This document shows positions 1 to 12,710 of a stretch of DNA of 64,000 nucleotides, in pieces (positions within the stretch are counted from its first letter, which is position 1; each line of letters opens with the position of its first letter). The notes below the pieces were generated by a model, which saw only the letters and a list, made by a program, of their open reading frames with translations, made no database searches and was not told where the DNA came from. A program made the translations under genes and the position numbers. The DNA comes from Acheta domesticus (Eukaryota; Arthropoda; Insecta; Orthoptera; Gryllidae). The DNA lies in NCBI GenBank assembly GCA_031308135.1, contig JAHLJT010008756.1:64076232-64140231 (forward strand), written 5' to 3'.

Positions 1-1646
1 TTTCATTTACCTGCTCGTTTATCAAATCTTCAGTTTTAAAATCATAAATTAAAAATAAACAAGCCCGGTAAGACTTATGAAAGGCCAAAAATACATATTT
101 TCATGTATTCTACAAACTTCACGAAAAATAACAGCTCGCACTAGTGAAGCGAAATATGATATGCCATATTCTCAAAACTCTCTTTTCAATCTATGATATT
201 TTTAAAAAAGCTAAACCTTTAAACACATATATCGAAAATATCTTCTGTAACACTTATTAGAATCGTGGAGAAAACTTGATCGCTTAATAAGTTTTTGTTT
301 GTATTGAAGAAATAAAGGAGAATTAGTTAAGAGAGATGCAGAGAGAAACACACATTGTGATAAATATTTATATAGTAATGACTTGTGACAAAGACAGAAA
401 GAATTTTAAATGTTTCCGAAATGCATAATATGCTGATAATTTAGTTGGGATCTTCAGAATGTAACGTACAAAGATATCAAATATATGATCATTGAATTTT
501 TCTATTGTTGGTGGTGAGTGTGACTGAGCAGAAATAATGGAACCATCATCCACAACGATGGCAACGAAAGTGATCATGATTAAAGAACTTGCAGCCTCGG
601 GAGTGGCACAGAAAATGACAGAGGTACGATGCCAACGAAGATACCAGTTGCAGCACCGGCGACAGAATTAGCACTTTTACATGATCCCACCTACTCTTAA
701 GAAGCGTATCTGATGCTCGCCAGAGGCTCCTTTTGGCTTTCTGGATGAACCAGTAGCTCCAGAACGTTCAACCGCGAAGAGCAAGTCTCATCCCTGCCCC
801 CGCCTACACACGAGCTCCGATCTATAAATATCAGCGAGGAAAGAAAGAGGATATTATTATTAACAGGAGTCTATGTCGGACGATCCTCCGTCGTATAATT
901 GTGCTATTAACTCTCGTTCCGAAGCAAATTGAAATGTAGCAGGCACATAAAATGAGGCTTGTCATAAATATTAAAACGACCTTTTGGACAGCGATTCACG
1001 ACTGGCGGTATGAATGAAAGTGCAAGGAGTAAGAAACCCGTGAGGTGCTTGTAATAGGGCTCTTAACTTTGATGGTATCACATCCTATTAGAATCTGCGT
1101 GCGGTTGGATGTCAGACAAGGGAAGTTGAATCACCCGGATATTTCGTGTACTGCTCTGAAAGAACAAGCGGTGTCATGAGTGATGTTCTGAGAGGATGCA
1201 TAATTTGGGATGTTCTCATTTTCAATATGTCAAGGATAACTTACTTTCAGGGTACAGCATTGACCTCTATAATTATTCCATGCATTTATACATGTAGGAT
1301 TTTGACCGGAATATATGGAACATTAAATGTACAAGTCGTGAGAAACATGGTTGATTCATATCTTAAAATTATATGAAGTGACCTTGGATTCCCACGAATT
1401 ACTGAAAAATATTTCTATACTCAATAAAATGAATAGTTATTTGAATAGGTTGAAAATAAAAATGCAACAATATTCAGTAGCATAAGTACTAATTAATCTT
1501 TAATATGTTTAGAAGTTAATATGTATTTTTAATTTCATTTATATTAAAAATTCAATTATTATCAATAACCTCACTACTGTTATTAAGTTTATTATTATAA
1601 GCTAAATGCCTTATTAATTTTATTACTAGTATTATGCTTTTTCTCC

Positions 1647-1701
<55 letters not shown>

Positions 1702-2060
1702 AATGAATGCGCTTCCCTTACAAAGAACAAGCCAGGCGAATTTGTCTTCCTCGTAACATACAGAAAACATAATGCACCATTAAACGAGCAGAGAATACAT
1801 TACTTTTTTAAACATCTTAATTAATTTTCGGCGGAGACTCTCGTACTCTGAACACAGATCACTACACAGCTCATCCTTCAATTTCGAGCTTGACGAAGAA
1901 TCCAACTTGAGTGTGTTTTTAATTTTTCTTCGAGAGAGTAAGAAGAATTAAAATCTTTAACACTAACTCGAGAATAAATGAAAGATACCGTTTCATAAAA
2001 GATAAAAAAAGAAGATACCAAGGCCCTATTCACAGAAGAATTGTAGGTATCCCACGCATC
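1..2060. other. AT-rich spacer, no gene seen
   Basis: The stretch is AT-rich with stops in every frame. The open frames present (up to 76 codons) have no recognisable domain or codon pattern. Apart from the AT microsatellite at 1652-1698 I see no repeat, RNA gene or exon. Confidence 0.6.
1652..1698. repeat. (AT)n microsatellite
   Basis: An uninterrupted run of alternating T and A, about 23 dinucleotides. Confidence 0.95.
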
Positions 2061-2460
2061 ATCTCTTCCCCGTCTTGTTTCACTTTCTCCATTACGTCCT
2101 CTTCCACATTCAACAATTCAATTTCCCTTATACTTCCTCTCCACCCCATTCTTTTCTCCTGCACCATATCCTGCAGTACCTACATTTTCGTCGCCTTCGT
2201 TTCCTCAAACTCCTCCATTCCATGGCTCCTATTTCCTCAACCTCGGTGACTATCCACACTGCACCATTAGAACCACCTACTCCTCGTCCACCCCTTCAAC
2301 CTCCTCCACCTCCCATTCCTTCTCCTGAAAATCAATTTTTCAAATTCTACCCACGCTCTGTTCTCATCAACTATTCTCTCGTTTTCCAATTTCCACTCAA
2401 TCTACCACGTCCTTTAGGACCATTTCCTTCTCTTTCTTCATTTCAACCATCTCTTTACTG
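2061..2460. repeat. Pyrimidine-rich low-complexity DNA
   Basis: The + strand is dominated by C and T, with repeated CCTCCA and TTCCTC words. A 160-codon open frame exists here, but its Pro/Ser/Leu/Phe-rich product follows directly from the base bias. I regard it as a degenerate minisatellite, not a gene. Confidence 0.55.
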
Positions 2461-2479
2461 GATGAGTAGCTCAACACAA

Positions 2480-2875
2480 CTGTTGCTATTTCAGCGAGTC
2501 TTACACGGAGATTATAGAGAGTTCGGGGCCCCGACATCGAATTCTGCCACTCTCTGAAAGAGAATTCCAGCGACCAGGGGTTCCGCAGTTTTCCATAGTG
2601 TCTCCGATCTTTTCCAGGCGAATACTGAACCAATACCGTAACAAAAGAGCTTGGCACCGCGCGCTATCTTTCCGCGCCTTTTTCCTGAGGCGGTGCCACG
2701 ATTGCAGAAATATTGGAAGGAGGACAATCCCAAAAAGCTGGTGTGTAGGTTGACGCCGGATCTCTCGTTCTAGCGGGTGAGAAACCCCGCCATCTCCAGT
2801 GATGTAACATGCTTTACGCTGACGGACTAATGGTCATACTAGCTGACCCAACCACAAGCACAAAATAATCAATCG
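2480..2875 (+). mobile_element. Family A interspersed repeat, copy 1
   Basis: This shares an ordered set of blocks with the copies near 11.6, 21.7 and 62.7 kb: GAGAATTCCAGCGACC, then TTTTCC..GTxTxCTCCGATC, then ACCGCGCGC.ATCTTTCC, then GCCGGATCTC, then an ATCAATC-rich 3' end. It is diverged, and its head is not clearly preserved. No coding capacity is visible. Confidence 0.65.
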
Positions 2876-2879
2876 ATCT

Positions 2880-3620
2880 CTGATTCATCTCCTTGCTTTC
2901 CTCCATCGGAATCCCTTACCTTACCTTCACATATCCCTTACCCTCCCTATCCCTTACCTTCACATATCCCTTACCCTCCCTATCCCTTACCTTCACATAT
3001 CCTTCAGTTCCTCCATTTCAACCAGATTCTTTTTCTCCATCTCCATGTTTCTCCCTGGAGGAAAAGGATATTTCCTCCACTTTCATTCCATTCTCTCTCT
3101 CTCTCTCTCTGACTCTCTTTCTCTCTCTTTTGCTCGCCTACTGTCTCCATGTATCTACCATCAGGTTGCATAAACCTATCAACGGAAATAATAAATATCT
3201 ATATCTATCTATCACTTTCATCATTATTCCTTCATGCTCCTCGACCATCTTCAACTGCCTTTGCCTCCCTGTTATGCATTCCTCAACTTTTCCTACTACA
3301 GTCGCCTCCACCCCCACTACTATTCCGTATCCATTTCATTTACCCTCCCCATTTCCTCCACTTCCTCCACTTTCTTCAATTCCTCAGTTTCACTCTACTT
3401 CATTATTTGCACATCAGTAGTTCCTCCATGTCACTATTTCCTTCACCTCCATTCCCATCCCTTCCTCCATTTTCTCGCCTTCTCTACTTTCCCCACCTCC
3501 ACCATTACTTCTTCACACTCCGCGTCCATTTCCTCAACTTCCACCACCCTCTTTCCTTCTCCTCTTCGTCTATTCTTCAACTTTCCCCAACTCCATCCAT
3601 ACCCACTTCCTCCGCTGTTC
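2880..3620. repeat. CT-rich degenerate minisatellite block
   Basis: A strongly pyrimidine-biased tract made of CTTCCTCCACTTTC-like words. It includes a clean 33-bp tandem repeat at about 2917-3006 (unit containing CTTACCTTCACATATCCC, three copies) and a (CT)n run near 3092-3112. Overlapping frames of 175, 239 and 215 codons are low-complexity by-products of the base bias. Confidence 0.65.
2917..3006. repeat. 33-bp tandem repeat, about 3 copies
   Basis: The word TTCACATATCC recurs at 2926, 2959 and 2992, an exact 33-bp period. It is embedded in the larger CT-rich block. Confidence 0.85.
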
Positions 3621-4030
3621 GGCCGGCGAAGCGCCATCCATCAGCCAGCGCCGGCCAGCCCGCCCAGCACGGCGCGCCGTCGGCCCGCCAGCACGGCCCG
3701 CCAGCACGGCGCGCCGAAGACGCCGCGGCGTCTTCTGCCCGGTCGCCATCCAATCGTCCGGCGGTGGCAGGCACCCGCCTTCCCTCCACGCTCTCGTCCC
3801 GCCAGCCCCTCCACCGCCCCCGCTTGCCCGCCCTCTGCGTCGAGATCAGCTCCCCGGCTTTGCGATAGGCTCCGGGATTGAGACAGTTTTCTGGCCGCCG
3901 ACGGACGTCCAGGCGGGAGCCGCGTGTCCTGGAGAAGGACGTAATCGCTGCATCTTCCGCCGCTCCATTACGCCGCTCGCCCGCCCCGCGGCCCGCCCGC
4001 TAGCGTTTCCCCGAACGGCTTAGCCCCTTC
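3615..4030. other. GC-rich island
   Basis: Composition switches abruptly from AT-rich to GC-rich with many CpG dinucleotides (GCCAGCACGGCCCGCCAGC-like duplicated words). No convincing exon is present. It could be a CpG-rich regulatory or promoter segment of an unseen gene, or simply a GC-rich repeat. Confidence 0.35.
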
Positions 4031-4914
4031 TGTGGCTTCTTTACCGGGAGTTGATATGCTTGTTTGCCTTCGATGGACGTTGCATTACCATAGCACCCAA
4101 AGGGTTACCCGCGATATTGTTTGGAGCTTAAGTTTGAAGTGCACCCGAAGTGCCGAAAATGAAAATTCAAGAGGGATACAATTTAATTGACACTTAGTAT
4201 TACGTTGACAATTTTGGATATAGAGTGTAATTAAATTATTTAAGTAATTTGATTTCAATACATTTTGAAGTGTATTACGAAGAATTTATAGGTAATTACA
4301 ACGTTCTATCGGTGTTTTTAAATAAAACGTATCGACTGTAAAATTGCATTCTGTTTTGAATTATCAGGTATAATTTTCACTAAGTTTTGGCTTATGCATA
4401 ATTTAAAATGAACTAAAATTCGGTTTAATTATAGATAATTAATATGAATATTTTAGTAACAGTCTTTTTACTGTATAAACAACTTGAAGCCTAGGGTGGG
4501 CTTGATGTAATTGCTTTTGTCGGTAAAATATTCTCTCGTGGACATTTACAATAAAAATGGACAAACGCTGCTATATTATTTAAAAAAAAATTATATCCGT
4601 TGTAGAATATTCTCAAACGACATGATTTGTATCCCTGATTGATATGCCCTGACAGCATAATAATTCAACACATATTCACTCGGAAGTATAGTACATAATA
4701 AATATATCTGAAATTCAGAATTTTAATGTATGAATTGCCCCATGTCAATTAACAAAATATCAATTGTGAAGTAAAATGACAAAATGAAATACTGAATACT
4801 GCAACGGAAATATTTATGTATTAAAATAGTAATGAACACTGCTAGACAATGAGGCTTACAACAAAGGTGAAAACAGATTCCGTAGTATCGTATGATTCTC
4901 AATAAGTGATATTA
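4031..4914. other. AT-rich spacer, nothing recognised
   Basis: No open frame of note, no tandem structure and no terminal repeats are visible. Confidence 0.6.
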
Positions 4915-4927
4915 AATTACATGAAAT

Positions 4928-5210
4928 TTTTTTTTCAACTTTGCCTTCCTCCTTTTCTACGGGGTTGGTGGTAAAGGGGACTGGTTCATTATATATTTTG
5001 TTAATTTTCCGCACACACAATTTTTACACTGATTTTGCGATGTTTTTACAGCCGGATGCCTTTCTTGACGCCAACCGCAGGGAATACATAAGCACATCAC
5101 ACATAGACACCACACACAACCACGCCCGAGGCGGGACTCGAACCCATGATCCTTCGGTTCGAGATCACTGCGGCATTACTGCCTTAGCAACCTCGACTAT
5201 CAGGGTCGGT
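4928..5210 (-). mobile_element. tRNA-derived SINE with 13-bp target duplication
   Basis: Read on the minus strand, the element starts at 5210 with a tRNA-like head. An A-box-like TAGTCGAGGTTGCTAAGG (complement of 5182-5199) is followed by a B box GGTTCGAGTCC (complement of about 5134-5144). The body contains a block complementary to CAGCCGGATGCCTTTCTTG (from 5051), which I recall from many SINE/RTE tails, and it ends in an A-run (T-run on + at 4927-4935). Flanking direct repeats AATTACATGAAAT (4915-4927) and AATTACACGAAAT (5211-5223) match at 12 of 13 positions, the signature of retroposition. It was presumably transcribed by Pol III and mobilised by a LINE elsewhere. Confidence 0.8.
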
Positions 5211-5223
5211 AATTACACGAAAT

Positions 5224-5867
5224 TAAAATATTCCTCTCAAAAGGAAACTGGGAAGTTGGTAGATACGAACTTATTTTGTTTGTCGTTTTAAAGGCTGTGA
5301 ATTATATCAGTTTGTCCCGTGTTCACGGGGCGTACCTTTGAGTCTTTCTGATAAACTCTATACCACCCACGTAAAAGATTCACAATTTAAAACTTTAAAC
5401 AGTTTACGACACCGGACCGCAGATTCTTTCCATTACTGAGTGCTTTACGGAATTGCACGTGATAATTGTTTCGTTGCATACATTACATGTTCTGTGGTCT
5501 TGAGATTGCATAATTCCTCGGGTAATTATCTGCAGTTTTTGCATGTCTTCTAGCCCACCCAAGAGAATTCTGAAAGAATCTTCTCAGCTTAAGTTACACC
5601 TTTTATATTTTTGGAGCAAACTTACAAGGTCCCAAATTTAACAACTTCAAAAACGATATATATCCTGCAAATCTAATGTAGCAAGATGTTTTATTTACAA
5701 TTAAGATTTTTTCTTTGTTCCTATAATTTTTACGACAGTTGGCGTACAATTTACATTCTAAAACATGTTTTGTATAGAATGTCATGGCAGAAAACACTGA
5801 ATAATGTGGACGGCACAGTTGCTTCTTGGGATACATCTGCGTTGATTGGATATTATTAATTCATTCC
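5224..5867. other. Spacer, nothing recognised
   Basis: AT-rich, no gene-like frame or structured repeat. Confidence 0.55.
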
Positions 5868-6265
5868 TGTATGACCCAAAACACCGCCAGCGGGGAAAGC
5901 TGTAGTGAGGGGAAGCTCTGTGTTCTCGGATGCTCTACCGACATGTATGGTAGTGCAGTGCATTAGAGTCTAAGTGTATGCAAAGGAGTGAGGTTAGGAC
6001 AAGAAGAGGAAGGAAAAATCGCGCGCGGTCCGTAGCCTTTTTCTTGCGGCACTGCTCCGGCATTCTGTATTACTGATCGGATAACCCACGGAAAATGTCG
6101 ATTAGAGTAGCCTGCCGCTAGAATTCTCCTCCAGAAAGCGGCTTCATTCGATCTAGCTATCTAGCTCATGTCGAAAATCATGTTATCGCCTGAACTCAAA
6201 CCCTAGGAACTCCCTGTCAGAAGTAATCCAGTGACATCAGTTGAAGCCCTGAGCCACCCCAGCCG
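5868..6265 (-). mobile_element. Family A interspersed repeat, copy 2, with tRNA-like head
   Basis: Read on the minus strand this is one of the most complete heads. GGTGGCTCAGGGCTTC (complement of about 6243-6258) fits a Pol III A box and is followed by CAACTGATGTCACTG, then a decayed B-box region AGGGTTTGAGTTC. The body blocks TCGACATGAGCTAGATAGC, GGAGAATTCTAGCGGC and GGACCGCGCGCGAT follow in the family order. The 3' end near 5868 lacks the ATCA tail. Confidence 0.7.
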
Positions 6266-8229
6266 ATAAGAATACCCATTGGGCGTCTCCCCGGAAATGC
6301 ATGATATTCGATTACCCCTTCGACTACCGAGATATTTTGTACATACCGAATACCAAGGGGGGTAACGAAGTTATCCCTGGGAAAATTCAATGTAGTTTTA
6401 ATATTTTTACCGTACATGCCGTACTATTGTTTTGGTTAAACAGATTATACATTTTTTGATATATTAATAAAATATTTCAAGTTTTAATTATATATTTTAC
6501 ATGCAAAACGTCGTTCAGGACGAAAGAGGTCTCGAATGCCAAATAATGCCGTTTTAGAACACATTGTACTATTCGTATTGTCTGTTTCACTTGATACTCT
6601 TCAACAGTTTTTGAACTGTTGTACACGACATCATTCACGTTTTCCCCGTCTTCTGCACAAAATAATAATATCGTCAACTTTATCTATAACCTCTACATTA
6701 CCTTCATCACCCTCACAAAGCAATACGTACACTTCACGATCTTCATCACTCAAATCGTCAGATTGTGAATACTTAATAACTTTTCATAACCTTCAAGCCT
6801 GTAATTCTTTGACATGATAACGCACCAGTACTATAATAACACTTAGTAGAAATATCCCCAACGCCTTCTCCCATCTCCCGCTGATAACATAGCTCAAACC
6901 TCCTTATTAAATCCAGAACGTCCAATACTAACAGGGGTAAGGTAATACTATACTAACAGGAGTAAGTAACCCCAGCTATAAATTCGTCGTGAAATGCATA
7001 CAGACCAAAAAAGACAAGTTTTTCCAACAAGATATAATAGATAAATATGTAAAAAACAACTACACAATCAGAAATGTAAAAAGAAGAAGAATATGAAAAA
7101 AATTAATAAAATATGTGTTGGGGTAACTCAGTAACCCCCCTCAGTAAGGCTTAAATAAGTAAGTAAATTAATAAATAAAAGTCCAGTTCGATGTCTACCT
7201 GCAAGTGTCGAGGTCTGGGAGCCTGCGCCCCGTCGCGTCTCCTCGCTGCGCTGCTCATTACTACATTACGAGGCAGATTAGTTCCGGCCCCCGCGGAGGC
7301 CGCGCAGCCCAGCTCAGCGGCCCCCAGCGACCAGGCGCCGGCAATGAATCCCTCGGCCTCCGCCCTCGTCCTTCTTTTTCCTTCACGGCTGAAATTTGAA
7401 TTCAAGAATACCAATTAACCAATAGCGCTAACTTCTGGTTTTAAGCTGTTAACTCATTATTGACTAATTGGATGGTTGTGAGGTAATGTCTTCTGACCTT
7501 TGTGAATGATGTGTGAAATTGGTTTGAAATATTTAGAAAACATGCCTATGATTAAATTGACTTACCGTGAATGAGCGTGAGAAAATACTGTCCTCGCCAA
7601 TCCAGTTCCATGGGTAAATTTGTTCCTGTTAGGATTAAGGATGTTGACAGGTCGGGATGCATTCTGCGCATGATACATTAAGTAATACCAGTTTTCTCGT
7701 GTTATTTACGTTTGTAAAATATAGGAAATGTGCAGATTTCCTTAAGTAATCGCACTGCGGGGATCATTTAGGAAAACGAGACGCACATTTAATTTGATCA
7801 TTTACACGATACGATCTCTTAATACAAGTTTTAAATCACAAAGAATGTTAATTTTATCTTTTCCATTCGACTAATATATAAAAGCCACGAGAAAACCATC
7901 GCAAAATGAATATTTGCGAAAAGATCTCAAATGTTGTAGAACGATTTATAAAAGCGAAGAAAACTAATCTAAACTTAGCTCATAATTTTGTAATGCGCTA
8001 ATATTAACAGTTACCACAAATGTGTCAATGTCGGTTATTAAAACTTTTCAACGTTCCTTCACGAGCCTCTTCATAAAAAAACATTATAACAAGTTCGTAT
8101 TTCATGCACGCACTGTCAAAAGAAGCGTATGCGTTTGCACACACTGAAAGTGGATTTGTTGCCGTCCATTTAGCTTAGAAACTCGACTCATTTGGTCCGT
8201 GGACACTAAAGAAGTATTAGTATGAATTT
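6266..8229. other. Spacer with one small GC island, no gene
   Basis: Mostly AT-rich. A short GC- and CpG-rich patch at about 7200-7370 carries overlapping 64-87 codon frames on both strands with no recognisable product. The word AATACTA..ACAGGxGTAAG is duplicated around 6925-6970. Nothing else is seen. Confidence 0.5.
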
Positions 8230-8470
8230 GTATATGATGGTGGCGCTGCGTCTTTCGGGAGGCCCCAGCGCCGCCGCCTGCTGCTGCTGCTGCTGCTTTA
8301 ATTAACACGAGAGCGGCAGCCCATTAATCATCGGTATCAGCACGAAGGGCGACGGAGGGCGGCGGTGGGTGGTGGAAGGGGCGGGGGAGGGTGACGGTCG
8401 TGACGGGTCGCGGGGGACTTGACACCTCGCTGCCGGTCCGAGACGTCTGTGGTTGCGACGGTTGCGCGGT
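8230..8470. other. GC-rich island with (CTG)n
   Basis: The island begins with (CTG)5-6 at 8278-8296 and continues into GGCGGTGGGTGG-like sequence. Frames on both strands are Pro/Arg/Ser-rich and not gene-like. Possibly a CpG-rich regulatory segment. Confidence 0.3.
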
Positions 8471-10387
8471 GACAAGTGGAAACAAATGCCGAGAGTGCAA
8501 GGAGGCAGTGGAAAACGGCAATACACAAAAAGTATTAGAAGTATGATAAATGGCGAGAAGAACAAGAATCACGAAAATAAAAAGAAAATTAGGATAATGA
8601 AGTGTCAGAAATGTGTATGTGAAACCTGTCTTAAGCGTCACCGATTCTGTAGCCAAGGGGTAAAAGTTCTTTAGTGGAAAATCGTAGTTTGCAGAAAACA
8701 AGGGTTAGAGTATTCAGCCAACGCTTTTTCTAATGCTCAACGCTATTTCCCAACGCTTTTTTGTCGATAAGGAAGCACAATTTGAATTCGGTCGTTTTAC
8801 TAAAATAAAATATAAGTACGTTACTTAAAGATTCAGTGCTTAACCCACTTTCGCCAGAAACTGACTTAAGAAGTTTTACGACGTCACCACAGAATTATTC
8901 CCATAAAAATCGGCTGTTGATAAGGGTCAGCCAAGAGAGGTTTAGTTGTCAACTTATTAAAAGATATGAAGTTACTGGCAATCTAACTCAAAACAAATTG
9001 TGCTAAACGCTATGAAATTAAATGTGTTCTCTTTAACACATCCAATAACCGTCAATGATAAGGTTAAAATGAAAGAAGATATATAGGATCATTCGCCTCC
9101 TCTCGTATAATGTCAAAACACACTTGTCGCTAATTCTCTTTGTCAGAAACTCGTTCTCCATTCTCGTCGAATGGAACAAGCAAAATAGATTTGAAAATGC
9201 TATTCACACACTGTAGAAACTTCACAGCAGGGCCAGCTGACGAAGAGATTAGCGTGTGACTTTCAGATCGAAATCGCTCAGCGGCATGATCGGCGAGTTC
9301 TTGATAGATTCCACTAGAAGAGGAGCACACATTGGCAAACTATGCTGTGAAATATGTGAAGCGTTGATTAAGAGGTGTTATCCGCAACAGATATTAATCC
9401 CCTTCCATAATAAAGACTCTGGATGTTACTGTTGGAAATAATCTAACAATGCGATCCGTCGCAAGAAAATATTAATTTAACAGTAATCTCTACAATTTTT
9501 CCGCTTAAACAGTTCAAAATCGCTTGAGGTAATCTCTTAATAAAGGGCAATCTATGAAATATGCCTGGCGCGATATTGCCAAGCTAGGTAGTTGGCCGCA
9601 GAAAAGAGATAATTTATACGTGTCTCATGGAATAATCAATCGGTTTCAAGGAAATAATGGCCTTTTATAGAGATGCTCCCTTAATCCCAATGGCCGTTAG
9701 AGCAAATTTTAACCATACATGGAGAAAACCTTCTTGAAAGAAGAGAATCTGATGAGTAAGAGACCCGAGTTTTGGATAAGAAACGTGGATGGAACTGTGT
9801 AAGAAATGGCGAGCAGATTCATATGAAATGCCCTTGCCAAAATGTTTGAATGAGAAGATACTTGCAAGAGGAGAAATTTAAAAAAAAGTTTCGAATTTCG
9901 AAAGAAGCTTTCAAGAAAAGTAAAATTTTACTCATCGTGTAAAATAAAAGACATTTCAACACACAATATAACAAAACGTAACGTATTATTTCTGATTTCA
10001 AAATTGTTGTCAAAGGAGTGCATTCGAATAAATGTTCGGCACGTGCCACATCGTTCGGCATCGTCAAGAATAATGATAGGTATTGCGCGTTGTCAATTCA
10101 TCCTTCTATTTCTTTGTCCTTTAATAATGGTAGTGATGTGGTGGTAAAAGAGGAAATAGTGGATGGAGGAAGGAGAATTCGGGGGCGGGGTAGACAGATG
10201 CTGAACGATAGCCATAGTGAAAAGATGGAAAAGGTAAGTTGAGCTGGTTATCAAGATCAAAACCGGAGCGATGCAGCATGGACAAAATCTAAGCATCGAG
10301 GCGGTGGTGCGGCAGTGGCAATAGTGCCGGTTTAGGAACCGCGAACTGGATCCTAGGGTAGGGCACGGGCGTCTCTGACGGGAGAAC
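8471..10387. other. Spacer, no gene recognised
   Basis: AT-rich. A 66-codon minus-strand frame at 9130-9330 is the least biased of the short frames here, but it matches no family I know and has no clear splice context. I do not call it. Confidence 0.5.
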
Positions 10388-10395
10388 GGATAGGA

Positions 10396-10638
10396 AAGTG
10401 TTGTCAAGGTCGATGCCACGAGCGAGAGTCCGTGGCATGTGTGCCACGACGAAATCGCCCATCCATGCAGTTCATCACCCCGCCACCAGAGACAACGACA
10501 TCCCTATTGTAAAACAGCGGGTTTACTTCTACTCCTAATAGTTCCCTTTCCCGACGCTAGTTGCGTATGGAAGCTCGTGGCATGCTACGGTGCCACGACG
10601 CGTGCCACAGCCACTAGTAGAAGACCTTGACCCCACTG
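10396..10638 (-). mobile_element. hAT-type MITE (family B), copy 1
   Basis: A 243-bp non-coding element. Read on the minus strand it begins CAGTGGGGTCAAGGTC; the other end reads AAGTGTTGTCAAGGTC, so the termini are inverted repeats. It is flanked by GGATAGGA (10388-10395) and GGATAGAA (10639-10646), an 8-bp duplication with 7 of 8 matching. CAGTG termini plus 8-bp duplications are hAT superfamily hallmarks. Internal palindromes of GTGGCAC/GTGCCAC occur next to each end. It is homologous along its length to 13507-13731 and 37706-37946 on the other strand. Confidence 0.85.
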
Positions 10639-10646
10639 GGATAGAA

Positions 10647-11540
10647 CACGCACCTTATTAAATATTTTTAAGTACCTCATCTAGATGTTTTTGTCCTTAA
10701 TTCCCCTTTTTACGAAAGACACTGTAAATAAATCATTTTAAAACGATAATACTTATTCGTTTTATAACATTCACACAGAAACGACAACATGGTGTAGACA
10801 AATATGTTATTTTGTTCATCATTTGTCAAAAAAGCATGGGAAAGAAACATTGTGAAGAAGCTCCTGGAGGGGTGGCTACATGTCTCGTGCATGGCGTACC
10901 ATCACTTCTGCTAAACCATTCTCGCTGCTGCCATCGTCTCCCCGACCACCTCTGAGTTTATTGTCAGAGTTTATTTTGAGTTCATGAATAGCTTCGGCTT
11001 AACTTTAACTTTTTAATGTATCACGTGCATCTTAACATCGAGAAATCAAATAGAAATTCAATTGGCTTAAACCAGGTCCCATCCGTAATATTTAGATGGC
11101 TGTAGGGTACCGCCTAGCCGACTTAATGTTTTCTCATAAAGAATTTATCATTTACACTGAATTTAAAATTTACTTTTATTTGTTGATTTATAGAACCACG
11201 TGATATTGATACATTGAGTGAATTTCTTCACAGTAGAAAATTAGTATAAACTATATTTGTGCATGTGGCATAGGCGTCAGGAGGGACCTGAAATCTCGTG
11301 AGCTCCGTCCTCCAGTTGCGCCCATGCTTATACTAAAATTCGGTAGAAGTTCTGGAATTTCAATGAGGGGATTGCCTCTAGATAGTCTTATGCCATATCG
11401 AATTCGTTCTCACTAATAAGAAGATAAAGGTTTCAATCTCGCATTGCTCTTCACAGTGTCAAAATGAAATATCTCCGAAGTATTGAGTCTTTTGTTACAC
11501 CAGAACCAAAATACAAAAAATGTGGTACGGGAGGTTATAT
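10647..11540. other. AT-rich spacer, nothing recognised
   Basis: No gene-like frame, tandem repeat or terminal repeat is visible. Confidence 0.55.
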
Positions 11541-11544
11541 AGTT

Positions 11545-12030
11545 TTAGTGTCGATAGTGGCAGCATTTTCAACACTAGCTAGATAGCTTGGTTGAATTCA
11601 GCCGCTCTCTAGAGAATTGTAGCGACCGGCTGCTGCGGTCGGTAATTTTCCATGTTTTCTTCGATCAACACCAGACAAATGCCGGAACAGTACCCTAACA
11701 AAGAGGCTATGGACCGCATACGTTCTTTCCTTCCTCTTCCTTGCCCTACCCTCACCCCTTATTTCTACACACATGCACTACACCCTCCATATGTCAGAAG
11801 ATCAGTCGGGAGCTTAGAGCTTGTCTTGGCTGAGGCGGCGGATCCCTAGTGGGTGATACATTGTTAGGAAAAACTCACAAAGAGACGTGTACGTCGGTGC
11901 CGGATCTCACCAACCGGTGGGGAAGATCACCGCCATCTCCCGCAAGAAAAACATAACTACACTTACGGGCTAATAACTTACTGGTCCTTAGCACACGCCC
12001 GGGAACACTAATCAATGAATCAATATGGTG
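11545..12030 (+). mobile_element. Family A interspersed repeat, copy 3
   Basis: It starts in a decayed head (GTGTCGATAGTGGCAGCATT) and continues through TTCAACACTAGCTAGATAGC, GAGAATTGTAGCGACC, GGTCGGTAATTTTCCATG, GCTTAGAGCTTGTCTTGGC, GGTGCCGGATCTCACC and CTACACTTACGGGCTAATA. It ends in an ATCAATGAATCAAT tail. It is a nearly complete body and, with copy 5 (21.7 kb), a good reference for the family. Confidence 0.8.
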
Positions 12031-12149
12031 AGTATTTTATTAGTACAGTATACATAACATTGTGTATAATTATCTTGCATTTTTTGCCAAAAATGTGGCC
12101 TAAGACTATCCAGAGCCAAGCTCTTCAAATCTTTCTGTGATGCTCCCTC

Positions 12150-12640
12150 CCAAATGTTACGAGCCAGTGACGCCCGTGGGTAAGCGGATCCTCGCAGGCG
12201 TCGGGGGCGGGGGCGGGGGCGGCGTGTGGGAGTTCCCGCCATCCCGCGTCGCCGCACGCCTGTCAGCTGTCCGCATGTGACCTCCACGTGGGGAGCCCGG
12301 GAGCCCACCAACTTCTCACTCGCCTCCTCCCCTCCAACCCCCTTCTCCTCCTCATCTTCCTCCCCTCCCTCCTGTTTCCACGACCCCGCACTCCGCGCCT
12401 CCGCTATTCATATGGAGATAACGAGAGCGAGAGACAAGGAGGGGGGGCCGTTTCGCCTCTGACACAGAAGGTCTCCCCGCCCGATGCTCTCTAATCCATC
12501 AAGTCGACTGTCCGACTCACGAGGGCCGTGGTTTTTCAGACGCGCCGGCAACCTCCCCGCGCGCGCCGCCTTCGCCTTCGTCACCGGCGCCGTCTCCTCC
12601 ATCAGAGGGGCGTATACCGACTGCATCCCGCGGTCAACGT
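12150..12640. other. GC-rich island, no exon recognised
   Basis: CpG-rich DNA with a GGGGCG run near 12205 and C-rich CTCCTCCCCTCC words. Frames occur on both strands and are low complexity. Promoter-like composition only; no transcript evidence is visible. Confidence 0.3.
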
Positions 12641-12710
12641 TTCATAAGAATTCTACCTACCTCCTCAAAAAGGCACAGCCCGGCCGCATCCCGTTCCGTT
12701 TTCCTCCTTA

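Noticed and set aside
2075..3881. Frames of 160-239 codons in the CT-rich block
   Set aside because: Low-complexity translations of pyrimidine-rich DNA, in more than one frame.
5125..5210. Functional tRNA gene
   Set aside because: A and B boxes are present but the cloverleaf is not intact, and the sequence continues into a SINE body with tail and target duplication.
9130..9330. 66-codon minus frame with balanced composition
   Set aside because: Could be an exon, but no family match, no convincing paired splice sites, and too short to support.
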